Part shown: positions 38,501 to 46,208 of the stretch, piece by piece
Layout of the letters: each line of letters begins with the position of its first letter
Numbering within the stretch: the stretch's first letter is position 1
NCBI RefSeq assembly: GCF_028618435.1
Contig: NZ_JAQISW010000005.1
Coordinates: 97,818 to 161,817, forward strand
DNA from: Bartonella sp. MM73XJBT.G
GTDB taxonomy: Bacteria; Pseudomonadota; Alphaproteobacteria; Rhizobiales; Rhizobiaceae
Direction: 5' to 3'
Length of the DNA stretch: 64,000 nucleotides
Made by a program: the position numbers and the translations under genes
The notes under the pieces: generated by a model
The model's database searches: none
What the model was told of the DNA's origin: nothing
What the model saw: the letters and a program-made list of their open reading frames with translations, nothing else

Positions 38501-38985
38501 CATCCACTATTATACTCATCGTTGTGCTTCTCCGTTACGCTTAGTATAAAATATGTCTATGAATATTTCTTTTGTATGTCGCAATTCCTTTTATCTCATT
38601 TATTTCTGTATCCTCTGCAAATTTACTTTCATGCAAAGTGTCGTATAAGCTGTTCTCTTTATTGTTTAAAGTTTCTTGTGCTTGTTTTATCTCTTTTCGC
38701 TTACGCAAATCAGCTAGATCAATTCGCATTACCACATTTTGACATTTTGCTTTTTTTGCCTTGCTTTACAAGAGCAATAATTTCGCGCTCTAAATTGGCG
38801 CGCTGTTTCGCATAATTAAAGACGGCGATTTTCTCTTTCTTCTTGTGCGTTATTATGGCACTTACAAACATTATCAATAAGCTTATCAATTGGCACAAGC
38901 CCATCCCAAATATGGCTATATTCTGGTTCCTTTCACATTTCTAACAAATAAAAGCACTGAATCGCCAATTTGACGATGTCACCAT
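38485..38985 (-). pseudogene. Second copy of the mod start plus DUF4391-type remnant
   Basis: From 38520 upward this is nearly identical to 28860-29333, the region upstream of mod. The first codons of a second mod remain (MSII then VDDG, followed soon by a stop), and the DUF4391-like sequence YSHIWDGLVPIDKLIDNVCK is present. The lesions differ from copy 1 (for example a TGA in place of TAG, and a shifted frame after ENR). Similarity stops sharply at about 38985. Together with the res fragment at 21.5 kb it is the other end of a second, destroyed type III locus. Confidence 0.7.
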
Positions 38986-39169
38986 GGGTAATTTTAAAAT
39001 TGCTTCACATGCAGCATAGCCAAACAGAATTTAGAAAAAACTCAATAATGACGGTGTCTGCCAACTATATGCCTAAGCTTGTTGTTACTATAAACCTACT
39101 GCACACCCAAGCTTACGGATTTGCATCTTATGTCTCATCATAAGGTGCACTTGCACACTCAAAAGCAGA

Positions 39170-39427
39170 AATTCTCTATTCCATTGAAAATAAAGCAATA
39201 AATCTAAAAAATACCTTTTTAGGCAAGATTTCTGCTCATTAAGACGCTTTGGCTTTTTTGAACAAAAAAAGGAAAAACACGAGAGAAAGGCTTTTTGTTC
39301 TGTTACCACTCACACGTAAAAAAAGGCCAAGAAGCGCGGAGTTCTTAAGGGCAATAAACAAAAGAAATGAGAATAGTCGCACAAAGCTAAATGCCACTGC
39401 ACATGATACATCGGTGTTAACGTTCTC
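39170..39427. repeat. Dispersed island repeat, copy D
   Basis: Homologous to 31560-31810 and 33750-34003 and to the tRNA-His flank: it has the CCATTGAAAATAAA start, the pair of AAAGGCTTTTT-like arms, the stretch CGTAAAAAAAGGCCAAGAAG, AATGAGAATAG, and the 31-bp core at 39397-39427. It lacks the unknown gene fragments that precede the segment in copies B and C. Confidence 0.7.
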
Positions 39428-39981
39428 TTTAAAACACACAGATCATTACAATCAGCTTCAAAAAACAGCCTTACCAATGAAATACTAGCGAGAGGGTTGC
39501 GTGCACAACGCAATAATGACACACTGATCCCGCAAGCGTGCTTCACATATTGTACGCACAGCCTATACGGAGTCTGCCGCTCCTAAAGACTCAGACGGAA
39601 TGCTACTTACGTCGTACAATGACCGCAGTTGTACCCTTAAACACCGGTTCCTACCCCCCTATCACAATTGCTTGCCAAAAGCATCATGCCATCATAGCAA
39701 CCGCTAGGACTTCCACAACATCGTCCTCCAAACTGTTGACGCATTGCCAAGCTTAAGAGTTTTCTTGGCCCACCTACGCCCATGAGACTATCACTCTCCT
39801 CTTTTTGAATCGTAAAACAAAATGATTCACCATGAGCGATAAACCATCTGCTCAAGTCCAGCGAGCTTAAACTCATAGCATTCTAAACCTTTAGGCTTGC
39901 TCTGCCCCCAAGGGGGGATAGTCAGATATATTACTTCCGTCACGTATTCACGCGCTGGGACAAGAATCTGAAACTATGAGG

Positions 39982-40007
39982 CAACGCTGCATTTGTCTGC
40001 AGCGTTG
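39982..40007. terminator. Strong hairpin, probable terminator of the 40-41 kb operon
   Basis: CAACGCTGCA (39982-39991) and TGCAGCGTTG (39998-40007) form a perfect 10-bp stem with a 6-nt loop. It lies about 65 bp downstream of the minus-strand membrane protein genes. The T-rich tail is on the plus-strand side (TTGTTGTT), so as an intrinsic terminator it would act better rightward; in the other direction it may only protect mRNA ends. Confidence 0.55.
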
Positions 40008-40072
40008 TTGTTAGGTATAAGCTTCTATTGAAATAGTTCTAATGAGAAGCCCCACAGCTAATGATATAGGGA

Positions 40073-40576
40073 TTAATTTGGCTTCTTTCGAAATGTTATA
40101 TATAAATTTAATGTGCCTCCCCAAAACACACCATCAGTGAACCCATTTAAAAGACCAAAAAGAAGGTTAAAATCAAATGCATGTTTCAAATCAGGTTTAA
40201 CATTGAGAAAAACAATCAATGTGAATTTGATGACAAAAGCGATAAGAATAAATATCAGCGTCAACGGCGTACCAGGCCGAATAATTAAATCCGTTCCCTC
40301 TTTGATCTTTAAACGCGGAGTGGCACGCCAGAGCAACCAGCCAACGCCAATGCCGATCATCAGCCCCGCTAACATTGAGATTGCTCCCCAGAGCGGGAAC
40401 GCCAGCTTGTTAATCACATCGCTTCCGCCCAAAAAAAGAAAGACTAACGGCAAGAGAAAAAGGCGGTAAACCCCCATTTCCCTATCTTTCAATGCGATTA
40501 TTCCCCACGCAATGAGAAAAATAAGCAACCCCCAGACCCATAAAGGGGTTCCGGTCAGAATGTTAAACAATGACAT
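40073..40576 (-). CDS. Multi-span membrane protein (DUF6622-like), unknown
   Basis: About 167 residues from the ATG at 40576, preceded by GGAG with a 6-nt spacer; a frame-start at 40588 would add four residues. Five hydrophobic segments: PLWVWGLLIFLIAWGIIALK, YRLFLLPLVFLFLGG, a Gly-rich MLAGLMIGIGVGWLLWRATP, TLIFILIAFVIKFTLIVFL and a C-terminal one. The TPLWVW opening and GWLLWR segment resemble small proteobacterial membrane proteins annotated DUF6622; I recall no function. It lies 17 bp after the stop of the companion gene. Confidence 0.6.
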   Translation of the reverse strand: MSLFNILTGTPLWVWGLLIFLIAWGIIALKDREMGVYRLFLLPLVFLFLGGSDVINKLAFPLWGAISMLAGLMIGIGVGWLLWRATPRLKIKEGTDLIIRPGTPLTLIFILIAFVIKFTLIVFLNVKPDLKHAFDFNLLFGLLNGFTDGVFWGGTLNLYITFRKKPN

Positions 40577-40578
40577 AT

Positions 40579-40610
40579 TATGCTCCATGATGTTTATGCT
40601 CCATGATGTT
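40579..40610. repeat. Perfect 16-bp tandem duplication at a gene junction
   Basis: TATGCTCCATGATGTT occurs twice in direct succession (40579-40594, 40595-40610). On the minus strand the upstream copy encodes the C-terminal HHGA and stop of one gene, and the other copy provides GGAG as ribosome binding site for the next gene. A duplication of coding sequence has thus become a translation signal. Confidence 0.8.
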
Positions 40611-40989
40611 TGACGCGATAAAAATATTGCATGATGTTAGGAAGATATTTAGAAAAAAGCATACCAGCACAAATTAAGCCCATAGTGCCCCACCAAAGCT
40701 TGGGGGGCCATGCAAAAAAAGCCACGAGAAGACCATTAGCAAAAAAGATGATAACCCACCATGTAATATATTTATTGATGAGATAAAAGAGGATATGTTT
40801 GCGTTTTTCTTCAGAAACACCAGCAGGCGCATAAAAAATGGTAAAGGGTTTCTTTACCAGCAAGCTCATCAATGAAACCAGAGCAAGTGACAAATCGCAA
40901 AAAACTGTGGGGTAGTTCAGTAAAAGTGTAGACCATCCAGCGAAATAATTAACAAACAGGACAATAATTGTCAGAATGTTCGTAATCAT
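40594..40989 (-). CDS. Small polytopic membrane protein, unknown
   Basis: About 131 residues from the ATG at 40989 (GGGGGAG lies 5 nt upstream). An open frame extends to 41055 but without signals. Four hydrophobic segments are seen, with the conserved-looking KKPFTIFYAPAGVSEE loop between spans two and three; this PFT-x-x-YA loop occurs in a widespread family of uncharacterised inner-membrane proteins. It forms a two-gene unit with the DUF6622-like gene downstream. Confidence 0.55.
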   Translation of the reverse strand: MITNILTIIVLFVNYFAGWSTLLLNYPTVFCDLSLALVSLMSLLVKKPFTIFYAPAGVSEEKRKHILFYLINKYITWWVIIFFANGLLVAFFAWPPKLWWGTMGLICAGMLFSKYLPNIMQYFYRVKHHGA

Positions 40990-41055
40990 CACGGGCTCCC
41001 CCTGTTGGACAATTTTAATATTCACAGCAATAATGGACAATAAAATCACAGTCAA

Positions 41056-41444
41056 GATGAGAAAGCGTTCGACCAGAGTTAAAATGTTTCTATTGATAAC
41101 TCAGGTAAATACTCCACGGAATAAAAGAGATTATTATGTTAACATAGTGCATCCTCCTTGCAATAATGTGTTACCACCGCCTCAGATTTCCGGCTTCAGT
41201 CTCATAGAGGATAATAGAAAGGAGGACACTAGAAAGTTTTATGATAGCATATTTGCAGGCTCCCATATGCGCGGGGCCAGTGGTACACCCTCTCCCCAAT
41301 TAGTGCAGAAATGACGTCGCTCTTGGTACTGGACGCGTTACGTCGGTGCTAGCCTTCTCTATTTTTTTTGCAGAACAGAAAGCGCGTATCAGGCTTTCTA
41401 GCCCTACTTAGAGTACGCAAAGTTATTCATCACTCTACAACACC
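41056..41444. other. Intergenic region with repeat core copy E
   Basis: About 390 bp. It separates the two-gene membrane unit from the membrane protein array. It contains the 31-bp core at 41328-41358, preceded by TTGGTACT as in copy B. No gene seen. Confidence 0.45.
41328..41358. repeat. Dispersed island repeat, copy E (core only)
   Basis: ACTGGACGCGTTACGTCGGT then GCTAGCCTTCT matches the core of copies A-D with about seven differences. It lies 87 bp downstream of the last gene of the membrane protein array, on the side where the mRNA would end. Confidence 0.6.
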
Positions 41445-42359
41445 TTAAGCGCGCAATTTTATGTTTTGTATTAAAGGATTTTTGCTTTCAAAATATACGA
41501 ACAACATCACACAAAGTAGAATAAACAAGCTGCCTCCAACATTAAACCAAACCTTGTCTGTAACCAGCACTGTTGCACCGAAACAGTTAACAATAGCGTG
41601 GACAAAAAAAGGCGCACACGCATAAAATTTAGAGCGCGTAACAACACTACGATACGCCAAGCATGTATTGAAAATATGCATGAGTATGACGCTCATTAAA
41701 GCACACAAAAAAATACTCGCTTGCGTCCAGGAATAAAAAATTACATATTCACTGGCTAATAAGCTAGATCGAATAATCCAGCCATTATAAACAAGGAAAG
41801 GCCCTAGCGCCTTATAAACTAATTCGCATAAACCCCAGCCTATGCCAATATTCAGCGGCAAACGCCACAACAAACTAGGCGAGCACCGATAAAACTTAGT
41901 AACTAACCAACGACGCATGGCTTCTTCTGCTACAACAAAAAAAACCGTAAATGTTAAAAATAAAAAAACAAGCGCCAGCCCCTGCTCTGCACGACTCTTG
42001 GTTTCAACAATACTCATCATATAAAGCGTTTTTACTACAGATTGCTCCAAAAAAGCAACAAGCCCGCCAGCAATGCAGGTAGCAACAAACCATCCCACAG
42101 CACCAGCGACAACCAATTTGAACTTCAGAAAATGATGAAACACACATAGAAGAAAAACAACGCCAAGCACTTGCAGTAAACGTAAGGCATCAAGTTTATG
42201 TTCTGTTTCCGAGTAACGCCATACTAACAGAACAATCATCCCAAAAACTATGCCGCTCAACAGCACATTTATCCAACTAAATGTAGAGCGAAAAAATTTA
42301 TAAATGACAGCGCCATAAATCAAGCCTGCGAGAAGCGAAGCAATAAATAAAACCAACAT
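41445..42359 (-). CDS. YhfC/CPBP-like putative intramembrane protease, polytopic
   Basis: 304 residues, eight or nine spans. It holds the glutamic intramembrane protease pattern: FVVAEEAMRRWLVTKF (Glu-145, Glu-146, Arg-149/150), GIGWGLCELVYK (Glu-179), ILMHIFNT (His-228) and FFVHAIVN (His-254, Asn-258). The EE-x3-R, GxGxGxxE-like and HxxxN elements fit the YhfC/CPBP superfamily; members of that superfamily act as prenyl-protein proteases or bacteriocin immunity proteins. It is the last gene of a run of related membrane proteins, starting 2 bp after the previous stop. Of the run, it alone keeps the full set of putative catalytic residues. Family assignment is from motif reading, not alignment. 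Confidence 0.55.
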   Translation of the reverse strand: MLVLFIASLLAGLIYGAVIYKFFRSTFSWINVLLSGIVFGMIVLLVWRYSETEHKLDALRLLQVLGVVFLLCVFHHFLKFKLVVAGAVGWFVATCIAGGLVAFLEQSVVKTLYMMSIVETKSRAEQGLALVFLFLTFTVFFVVAEEAMRRWLVTKFYRCSPSLLWRLPLNIGIGWGLCELVYKALGPFLVYNGWIIRSSLLASEYVIFYSWTQASIFLCALMSVILMHIFNTCLAYRSVVTRSKFYACAPFFVHAIVNCFGATVLVTDKVWFNVGGSLFILLCVMLFVYFESKNPLIQNIKLRA

Positions 42360-42361
42360 TA

Positions 42362-43249
42362 TTATGCCCCCTCATTTACTACAGCGTAACTGCTATTTTT
42401 CTTCATGGATAATCTGTCTTGCACAAAATCATAAATTTGCCGCATAAGAGCAAAGATAAGAATAGTAGCGATTGTATAATGCCCAATTGCAAGAAGTTCT
42501 GGCTCAGCGGCCCGCCATGAAAAGCGCGCCCAAGCCGCCAAGCATTGTAAAAGCAGGATAAGAACAAAAAAACGCCATTTCTTGTCAAGGCAAACCACAA
42601 GCATTAAAAAAGTTGATAAAAGACTCAGACCTATAATAAACGCATAATATATTACCGTCTCAAGTAAAGAAAGTAAGGCGTCCCTATCAAGACTAAAGGC
42701 CCCTTTTAGGATTTTCACAGCTTCTGGTAGAGATGTAAGCAGTGCAAGCCCTATAGCAGCTCCCCAAATCCCCATTCCCACGCCCAGTGCTGCCTCTACA
42801 CCATTGCCATTATCTTCTGCCACCCAATGAGAGAGCAAAAAAAACTGCATAATCGCCATGCCTATAGGGAATAGACTAACAGCAAAAACAATATTAGGCG
42901 TACTATAAGCAGAAAAATCTAAAATCAAACTGCCTATCATACGCATAAACTCGTATAGAAAAAAAACCAAAAGCACATAACAACCAGCGCTTGACCCAAT
43001 AATCGCCTTCGTACCTTTAAACGCTTTAACCAAAGAGAGTAACCAGCGGTACCCCAATATAAGCGAAAGCGCCAAAACATAATAAGGAAAATAACTCGCA
43101 GCGCCATAAACATAAAGAAAAACAAGACACAAAACAACGAGCAAGAAAACCAAACGTTCAACAAATGTTTTTTTCTTTATCAAAGGAAAAATAATCAGCA
43201 CCAGACAAAAAACGGCGCCGATAACAGATAATGTCAATTTGTCAAGCAT
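42362..43249 (-). CDS. Polytopic membrane protein, divergent member of the YhfC-like array
   Basis: 295 residues, eight to nine spans. The order of spans and the GVGMGIWGAAIGLALL segment correspond to the GIGWGLCELVYKALG region of its neighbours, but the EE-x3-R motif is replaced by WVAEDNGNG and the histidines are missing, so a protease function is unlikely. Its start codon lies inside the end of the upstream gene (8-bp overlap) and its stop is 2 bp before the next gene, so it is tightly cotranslated. Possibly a partner subunit. I do not recognise it otherwise. Confidence 0.6.
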   Translation of the reverse strand: MLDKLTLSVIGAVFCLVLIIFPLIKKKTFVERLVFLLVVLCLVFLYVYGAASYFPYYVLALSLILGYRWLLSLVKAFKGTKAIIGSSAGCYVLLVFFLYEFMRMIGSLILDFSAYSTPNIVFAVSLFPIGMAIMQFFLLSHWVAEDNGNGVEAALGVGMGIWGAAIGLALLTSLPEAVKILKGAFSLDRDALLSLLETVIYYAFIIGLSLLSTFLMLVVCLDKKWRFFVLILLLQCLAAWARFSWRAAEPELLAIGHYTIATILIFALMRQIYDFVQDRLSMKKNSSYAVVNEGA

Positions 43250-44075
43250 TATTGTAAGCCTCAGAAATAGAATTTATTAATATTGCATAGCCTGAAGAAA
43301 TGCCAAACATAGACAAAAGACCAACCGCAAAATGAATTACAAAAGGCAGATAGAAATAGGCCTTGCGCTTATCTTGGAAACCAAGATACATAAAGCGCGT
43401 ATTTACAACATGCATCAATACAATCATGCCCGCGGCAATAAGATCGCTGATCGCTTGTGAACAAGATTCAAATGCGACATAGCCCGCCATTTGTGGTGCC
43501 CTATCAACACGGTAATTCAAGTAAAGAAAAAGAGCTGGGAGGGTCTTATAGCATAAGTCTAGAACACCCCAGCCCACCCCGAAATAAAGGACCTCACGCG
43601 CAGCTAATTCTGGCTTATATACGCGAAGCAACCACAAACGCAAAAGCTCCGCAGTTAAAACTGATATCAAAAGGATAAAAAAGGGATAGCTTGCAGCAAC
43701 CAAACTCATGTAATGCACCACCTGCTGCTGGCTATTATTAGCAACAAACAAAGCAGGCAATGGCAACAAAGAACTCAAATATATAAAATCTGCCCCAATA
43801 CACAAGGTAGCAACTGCACCACAGAACCCAAGAACTAAATATTTATATAAGTAGTGCTCGTGCAGAATTAAAAGCATGCCAAGATAACATACCAAAAGCA
43901 AAGATAAGTCTGGAAGCCTACTTTCACTATGTGGATAAGCGAAGATGATAGCGCAGGAAAGTCCAGCTAGCCCCCCCAAAATGACGCGCTCGCCCAACAA
44001 GCCATTGTTTTTAAGGACACGAGGGCTGGAACTTATCCCAAAACTAAGCAGCATTCCAAAAATTAAGTCAGACAT
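43242..44075 (-). CDS. YhfC-like membrane protein with degenerate active site
   Basis: 277 residues, eight to nine spans. It is a paralogue of the 304-residue protein two genes downstream: SVLTAELLRLWLLRVY, GVGWGVLDLCYK, VLMHVVNT and FVIHFAVG align with its four motif blocks. The first Glu of the EE pair is Ala and the later Glu is Asp, while both His remain. This may be a non-catalytic or altered relative. It is preceded by AAGGAAA and heads the three-gene overlapping part of the array. Confidence 0.6.
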   Translation of the reverse strand: MSDLIFGMLLSFGISSSPRVLKNNGLLGERVILGGLAGLSCAIIFAYPHSESRLPDLSLLLVCYLGMLLILHEHYLYKYLVLGFCGAVATLCIGADFIYLSSLLPLPALFVANNSQQQVVHYMSLVAASYPFFILLISVLTAELLRLWLLRVYKPELAAREVLYFGVGWGVLDLCYKTLPALFLYLNYRVDRAPQMAGYVAFESCSQAISDLIAAGMIVLMHVVNTRFMYLGFQDKRKAYFYLPFVIHFAVGLLSMFGISSGYAILINSISEAYNNA

Positions 44076-44213
44076 ATAATTTCCTTAAAGCGCATTGCCC
44101 TCCCAAGCATATCAAGATGTTATTGCGGGAGAGAAACTCCCTGCTAAGAGGCTGATAGCGTACCCCTTAGCAAGGCCTTTACCTTGTTAAAAAAGCCAGG
44201 TCAAACAACAATT

Positions 44214-44369
44214 TCACCACTTAGAGCGAACACAATCCCAACCAACTTTAGCAATACCCGCGGCTGCTCCACGGACCCCGCCTACTATTGCGCCAGAAAC
44301 TGCCCCTATTGGAGTGGCAGCTCTAGGCTTTAGGATAACCCAAAGAACTATAGTCTCCTGTCTTCTCAC
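44214..44369 (-). CDS. 51-codon glycine-rich bacteriocin-like peptide, N-terminus probably replaced
   Basis: GTG at 44369 overlaps the upstream stop codon (GTGA). The product's C-terminal two thirds, from TPIGAVSGAIVGGVRGAAAG through IAKVGWDCVRSKW, has the GxxxG-rich amphipathic look of class II bacteriocins and microcin V-type peptides. The N-terminal third comes from a 28-bp sequence (44323-44350) that also follows the next glycine-rich gene as non-coding DNA (45321-45348), so recombination has probably fused a peptide tail to a downstream repeat. It could also be an untranslated remnant. Confidence 0.35.
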   Translation of the reverse strand: MRRQETIVLWVILKPRAATPIGAVSGAIVGGVRGAAAGIAKVGWDCVRSKW

Positions 44370-45262
44370 TCAGTTTTCCTTTTAAACGGGTTAATCACGC
44401 TAAGCTTCACATTCTTTGATTTAATGTGACGCGCGTACACATAAACAACAAACATCAAACAAATCCAACTTCTAACCATTCCATAGTCATCATCTGTATG
44501 AACAAACGCTACATAATAAGAAACAAAGAGGCTAAAAAACAGCTCTGCAAGAACATCAAGGACCAACCAATAATATTTCTTTGTAGTAACAAAGAGAACC
44601 ATCAAAAATGTCAAAAAAACTTGGCCCGTTAGAATAGCGAAACCAAACACTGCATAATCAAACATTTTTTTCACTGCCTCCCTGTTTGCAAAACCTATCT
44701 GTTGATAGATTTCTCGAAGGTCTGATAAAAGCAGTGATGACACAAAAAAGACACCTATGGCAAACCCACAGCCAATACAAATGCTTAAATCTAGCACTGA
44801 CATAGATTTTTCCTTCAAAGCTTTAGCAATTAGGACATAGCGAGCCACCCCTATCATCAACGGAATAATGAAAAGCAGATAAATATAGCTCGAAAGCTGC
44901 AGATCAAAAAAATCTAACAGAACGCCATCACTCATAACAATAAAACCAGCTGCCATGAAAAAAATGAGGCAACTTGCAATAATGGCCAAACTAAAGCATT
45001 TTATATTGTTTACTATATTGGGTATAAATTCAATGCAAAAAGAAAGAAAGAACATGATTATAGGAACAGGAGGAGATGTTATCGGCACACCGACTATATA
45101 CTCAAAGGCATACATGAGGGGAGGGGTAACCAATGCCGCCACTATGAATGCAACCATGCTCCTGTATAACATGCTTTTTCCATTAATAGCAATAGTTTTG
45201 AAGAATAGATACACGCCAAACCACAGACAAAAATAAACGAGCACTAAACAAAACGCGTCCAT
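44366..45262 (-). CDS. Polytopic membrane protein, first member of the YhfC-like array
   Basis: 298 residues from the ATG at 45262, which follows a perfect AGGAGG with a 5-nt gap; an in-frame ATG at 45301 has no such signal. Eight to nine spans. GVARYVLIAKALKEKSM and CIGCGFAIGVFF occupy the places of the E-x-x-R and G-x-G motifs of the 304-residue relative, but the acidic residues are absent. It resembles the 295-residue member most. It lies between the two glycine-rich peptide ORFs. Unknown role; immunity or export accessory is an inference from context. Confidence 0.6.
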   Translation of the reverse strand: MDAFCLVLVYFCLWFGVYLFFKTIAINGKSMLYRSMVAFIVAALVTPPLMYAFEYIVGVPITSPPVPIIMFFLSFCIEFIPNIVNNIKCFSLAIIASCLIFFMAAGFIVMSDGVLLDFFDLQLSSYIYLLFIIPLMIGVARYVLIAKALKEKSMSVLDLSICIGCGFAIGVFFVSSLLLSDLREIYQQIGFANREAVKKMFDYAVFGFAILTGQVFLTFLMVLFVTTKKYYWLVLDVLAELFFSLFVSYYVAFVHTDDDYGMVRSWICLMFVVYVYARHIKSKNVKLSVINPFKRKTE

Positions 45263-45361
45263 AGCTCCTCCTGTGCAATATTCCAAACATAAAGGTGGCA
45301 CCTTTTACAGCACCACCATTCTAAGCTTTAAGATAACCCAAAGAACTACATCAAAAGTGCA

Positions 45362-45664
45362 TCAACATCCCACACCTGAATGAGCAATAGATCGACCCAA
45401 AGACTGTATGCCACACTGGGCAGCAGCCACACCATAACCAACATAACCGCCTATGGTGCCTCCGAAATAACTGCCTAGACCTCCCCCCAAGCTTGCTGCG
45501 ACCATTGCAGCATAAGGATTACGCCCTACCGCTGCTCCTAAGACAAAACCACCCAGAAAGCCAACCTTACCACCATACTGGCTACCAAACGCAAAACCAG
45601 AGTTATATTTGCTACTAAAATTATCGGCACCGCAATAATCGTGCGAACCACTTGAACTTCCCAT
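45362..45664 (-). CDS. Glycine-rich 100-residue protein, bacteriocin/microcin V-like
   Basis: ATG after GGAG with a 7-nt gap. It opens MGSSSGSHDYCGADNFSSKY. The middle is rich in glycine with GxxxG repeats (GKVGFLGGFVLGAAVG and GGGLGSYFGGTIGGYVGYG), able to form packed membrane helices, and the end is HSGVGC. Three Cys (near 11, 83 and 100) could form disulfides. Such composition is typical of class II bacteriocins and microcin V, which are exported by HlyB/CvaB-type ABC transporters, and a scrap of such a transporter lies 240 bp away. There is no obvious double-glycine leader, so another kind of glycine-zipper protein is possible. Confidence 0.55.
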   Translation of the reverse strand: MGSSSGSHDYCGADNFSSKYNSGFAFGSQYGGKVGFLGGFVLGAAVGRNPYAAMVAASLGGGLGSYFGGTIGGYVGYGVAAAQCGIQSLGRSIAHSGVGC

Positions 45665-45900
45665 TTATTTTCTCCAATTTAGTGTATAAATAAATCCTCC
45701 CAAGGTTACTTATACCCCGCGCCCGAACGGTTTCCTATAATCAGCCACCGAAACATCTCTGGAGATATGAATGCACTTTCATGCAAGTTCATATTTATAA
45801 TATAGAGTTACAAAGTCAAGGATAATATGTCAAAAATATGGCATATTTTAGTAAATTTATGCTTACTTATTTTATGTATTTAAACTTAATAGTTTATATT

Positions 45901-46062
45901 ATGAATAATAATAATGAAAGGCAAATAAGGTTCTCTTGGTTTACAAAATATACTAAAAGTATATAAATATAATGATAGAGATATTTATTGTTACAATTGC
46001 AATCAGAATCATAGATTTAGTTAACCCATTTATATTTCAAGCGATTATTGATCGTATCATTC
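45901..46062 (+). pseudogene. Remnant of a HlyB/CvaB-type ABC exporter membrane domain
   Basis: Two frames joined by a frameshift read RFSWFTKYTKSI and then IFIVTIAIRIIDLVNPFIFQ followed by AIIDRIIPF. This matches the start of the transmembrane domain of type I secretion ABC proteins (pattern FxWFxPxxxKY ... LxxPxFFQxxIDxV). Only about 50 residues remain; the sequence breaks off where the tRNA-His flank repeat begins. It is divergent from the glycine-rich peptide gene. The identification rests on a short motif. Confidence 0.5.
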
Positions 46063-46208
46063 CGTTTTTGGCAAAATTTGAGAAAAATCATCCGCGCAAG
46101 GTCTCTGCTCCGTGACGGCTCACACGCAAAAAAAGCCCGCCAAGCACGGCTTTTAACCGCCTCACAAAACGCCAACAATAAGAATTAGAAAAGTTGTAAC
46201 AAGATAAA
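46063..46208. repeat. tRNA-His 3' flank, parent or copy of the dispersed island repeat
   Basis: The stretch CGCAAAAAAAGCCCGCCAAG, then CACGGCTTTTAA, then AAGAATTAGAAAAGTTGTAA up to the tRNA CCA end aligns with the left parts of repeat copies B, C and D (for example TGCAAAAAAAGTCCGAGAAG and ATGAGAATAGTTGCACAAAG). This ties the scattered repeats to the tRNA-His locus and marks the right edge of the island. Confidence 0.7.
46128..46154 (-). terminator. Intrinsic terminator of tRNA-His
   Basis: On the minus strand AAAAGCC (46154-46148) pairs with the GGC/TTTT of GGGCTTTTTTT, ending in a run of seven T at 46134-46128. It lies 55 bp past the tRNA 3' end. Confidence 0.65.

Larger units (their letters stand above)
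38986..40072. other. Gene-free stretch with tRNA-flank-like repeat and a hairpin
   Basis: About 1.1 kb. It contains repeat copy D (39170-39427) and the hairpin at 39982-40007. A minus-strand frame at 39876-39637 (79 codons, containing GRCCGSPSGCYDG) has no ribosome binding site that I can see and no recognised family, so I do not call it a gene. Confidence 0.4.

Noticed and set aside
39637..39876. 79-codon minus-strand frame with GRCCGSPSGCYDG, considered as a Cys-rich peptide gene
   Set aside because: No ribosome binding site that I can see, no partner genes, no resemblance to the other small ORFs; may be chance or decay.
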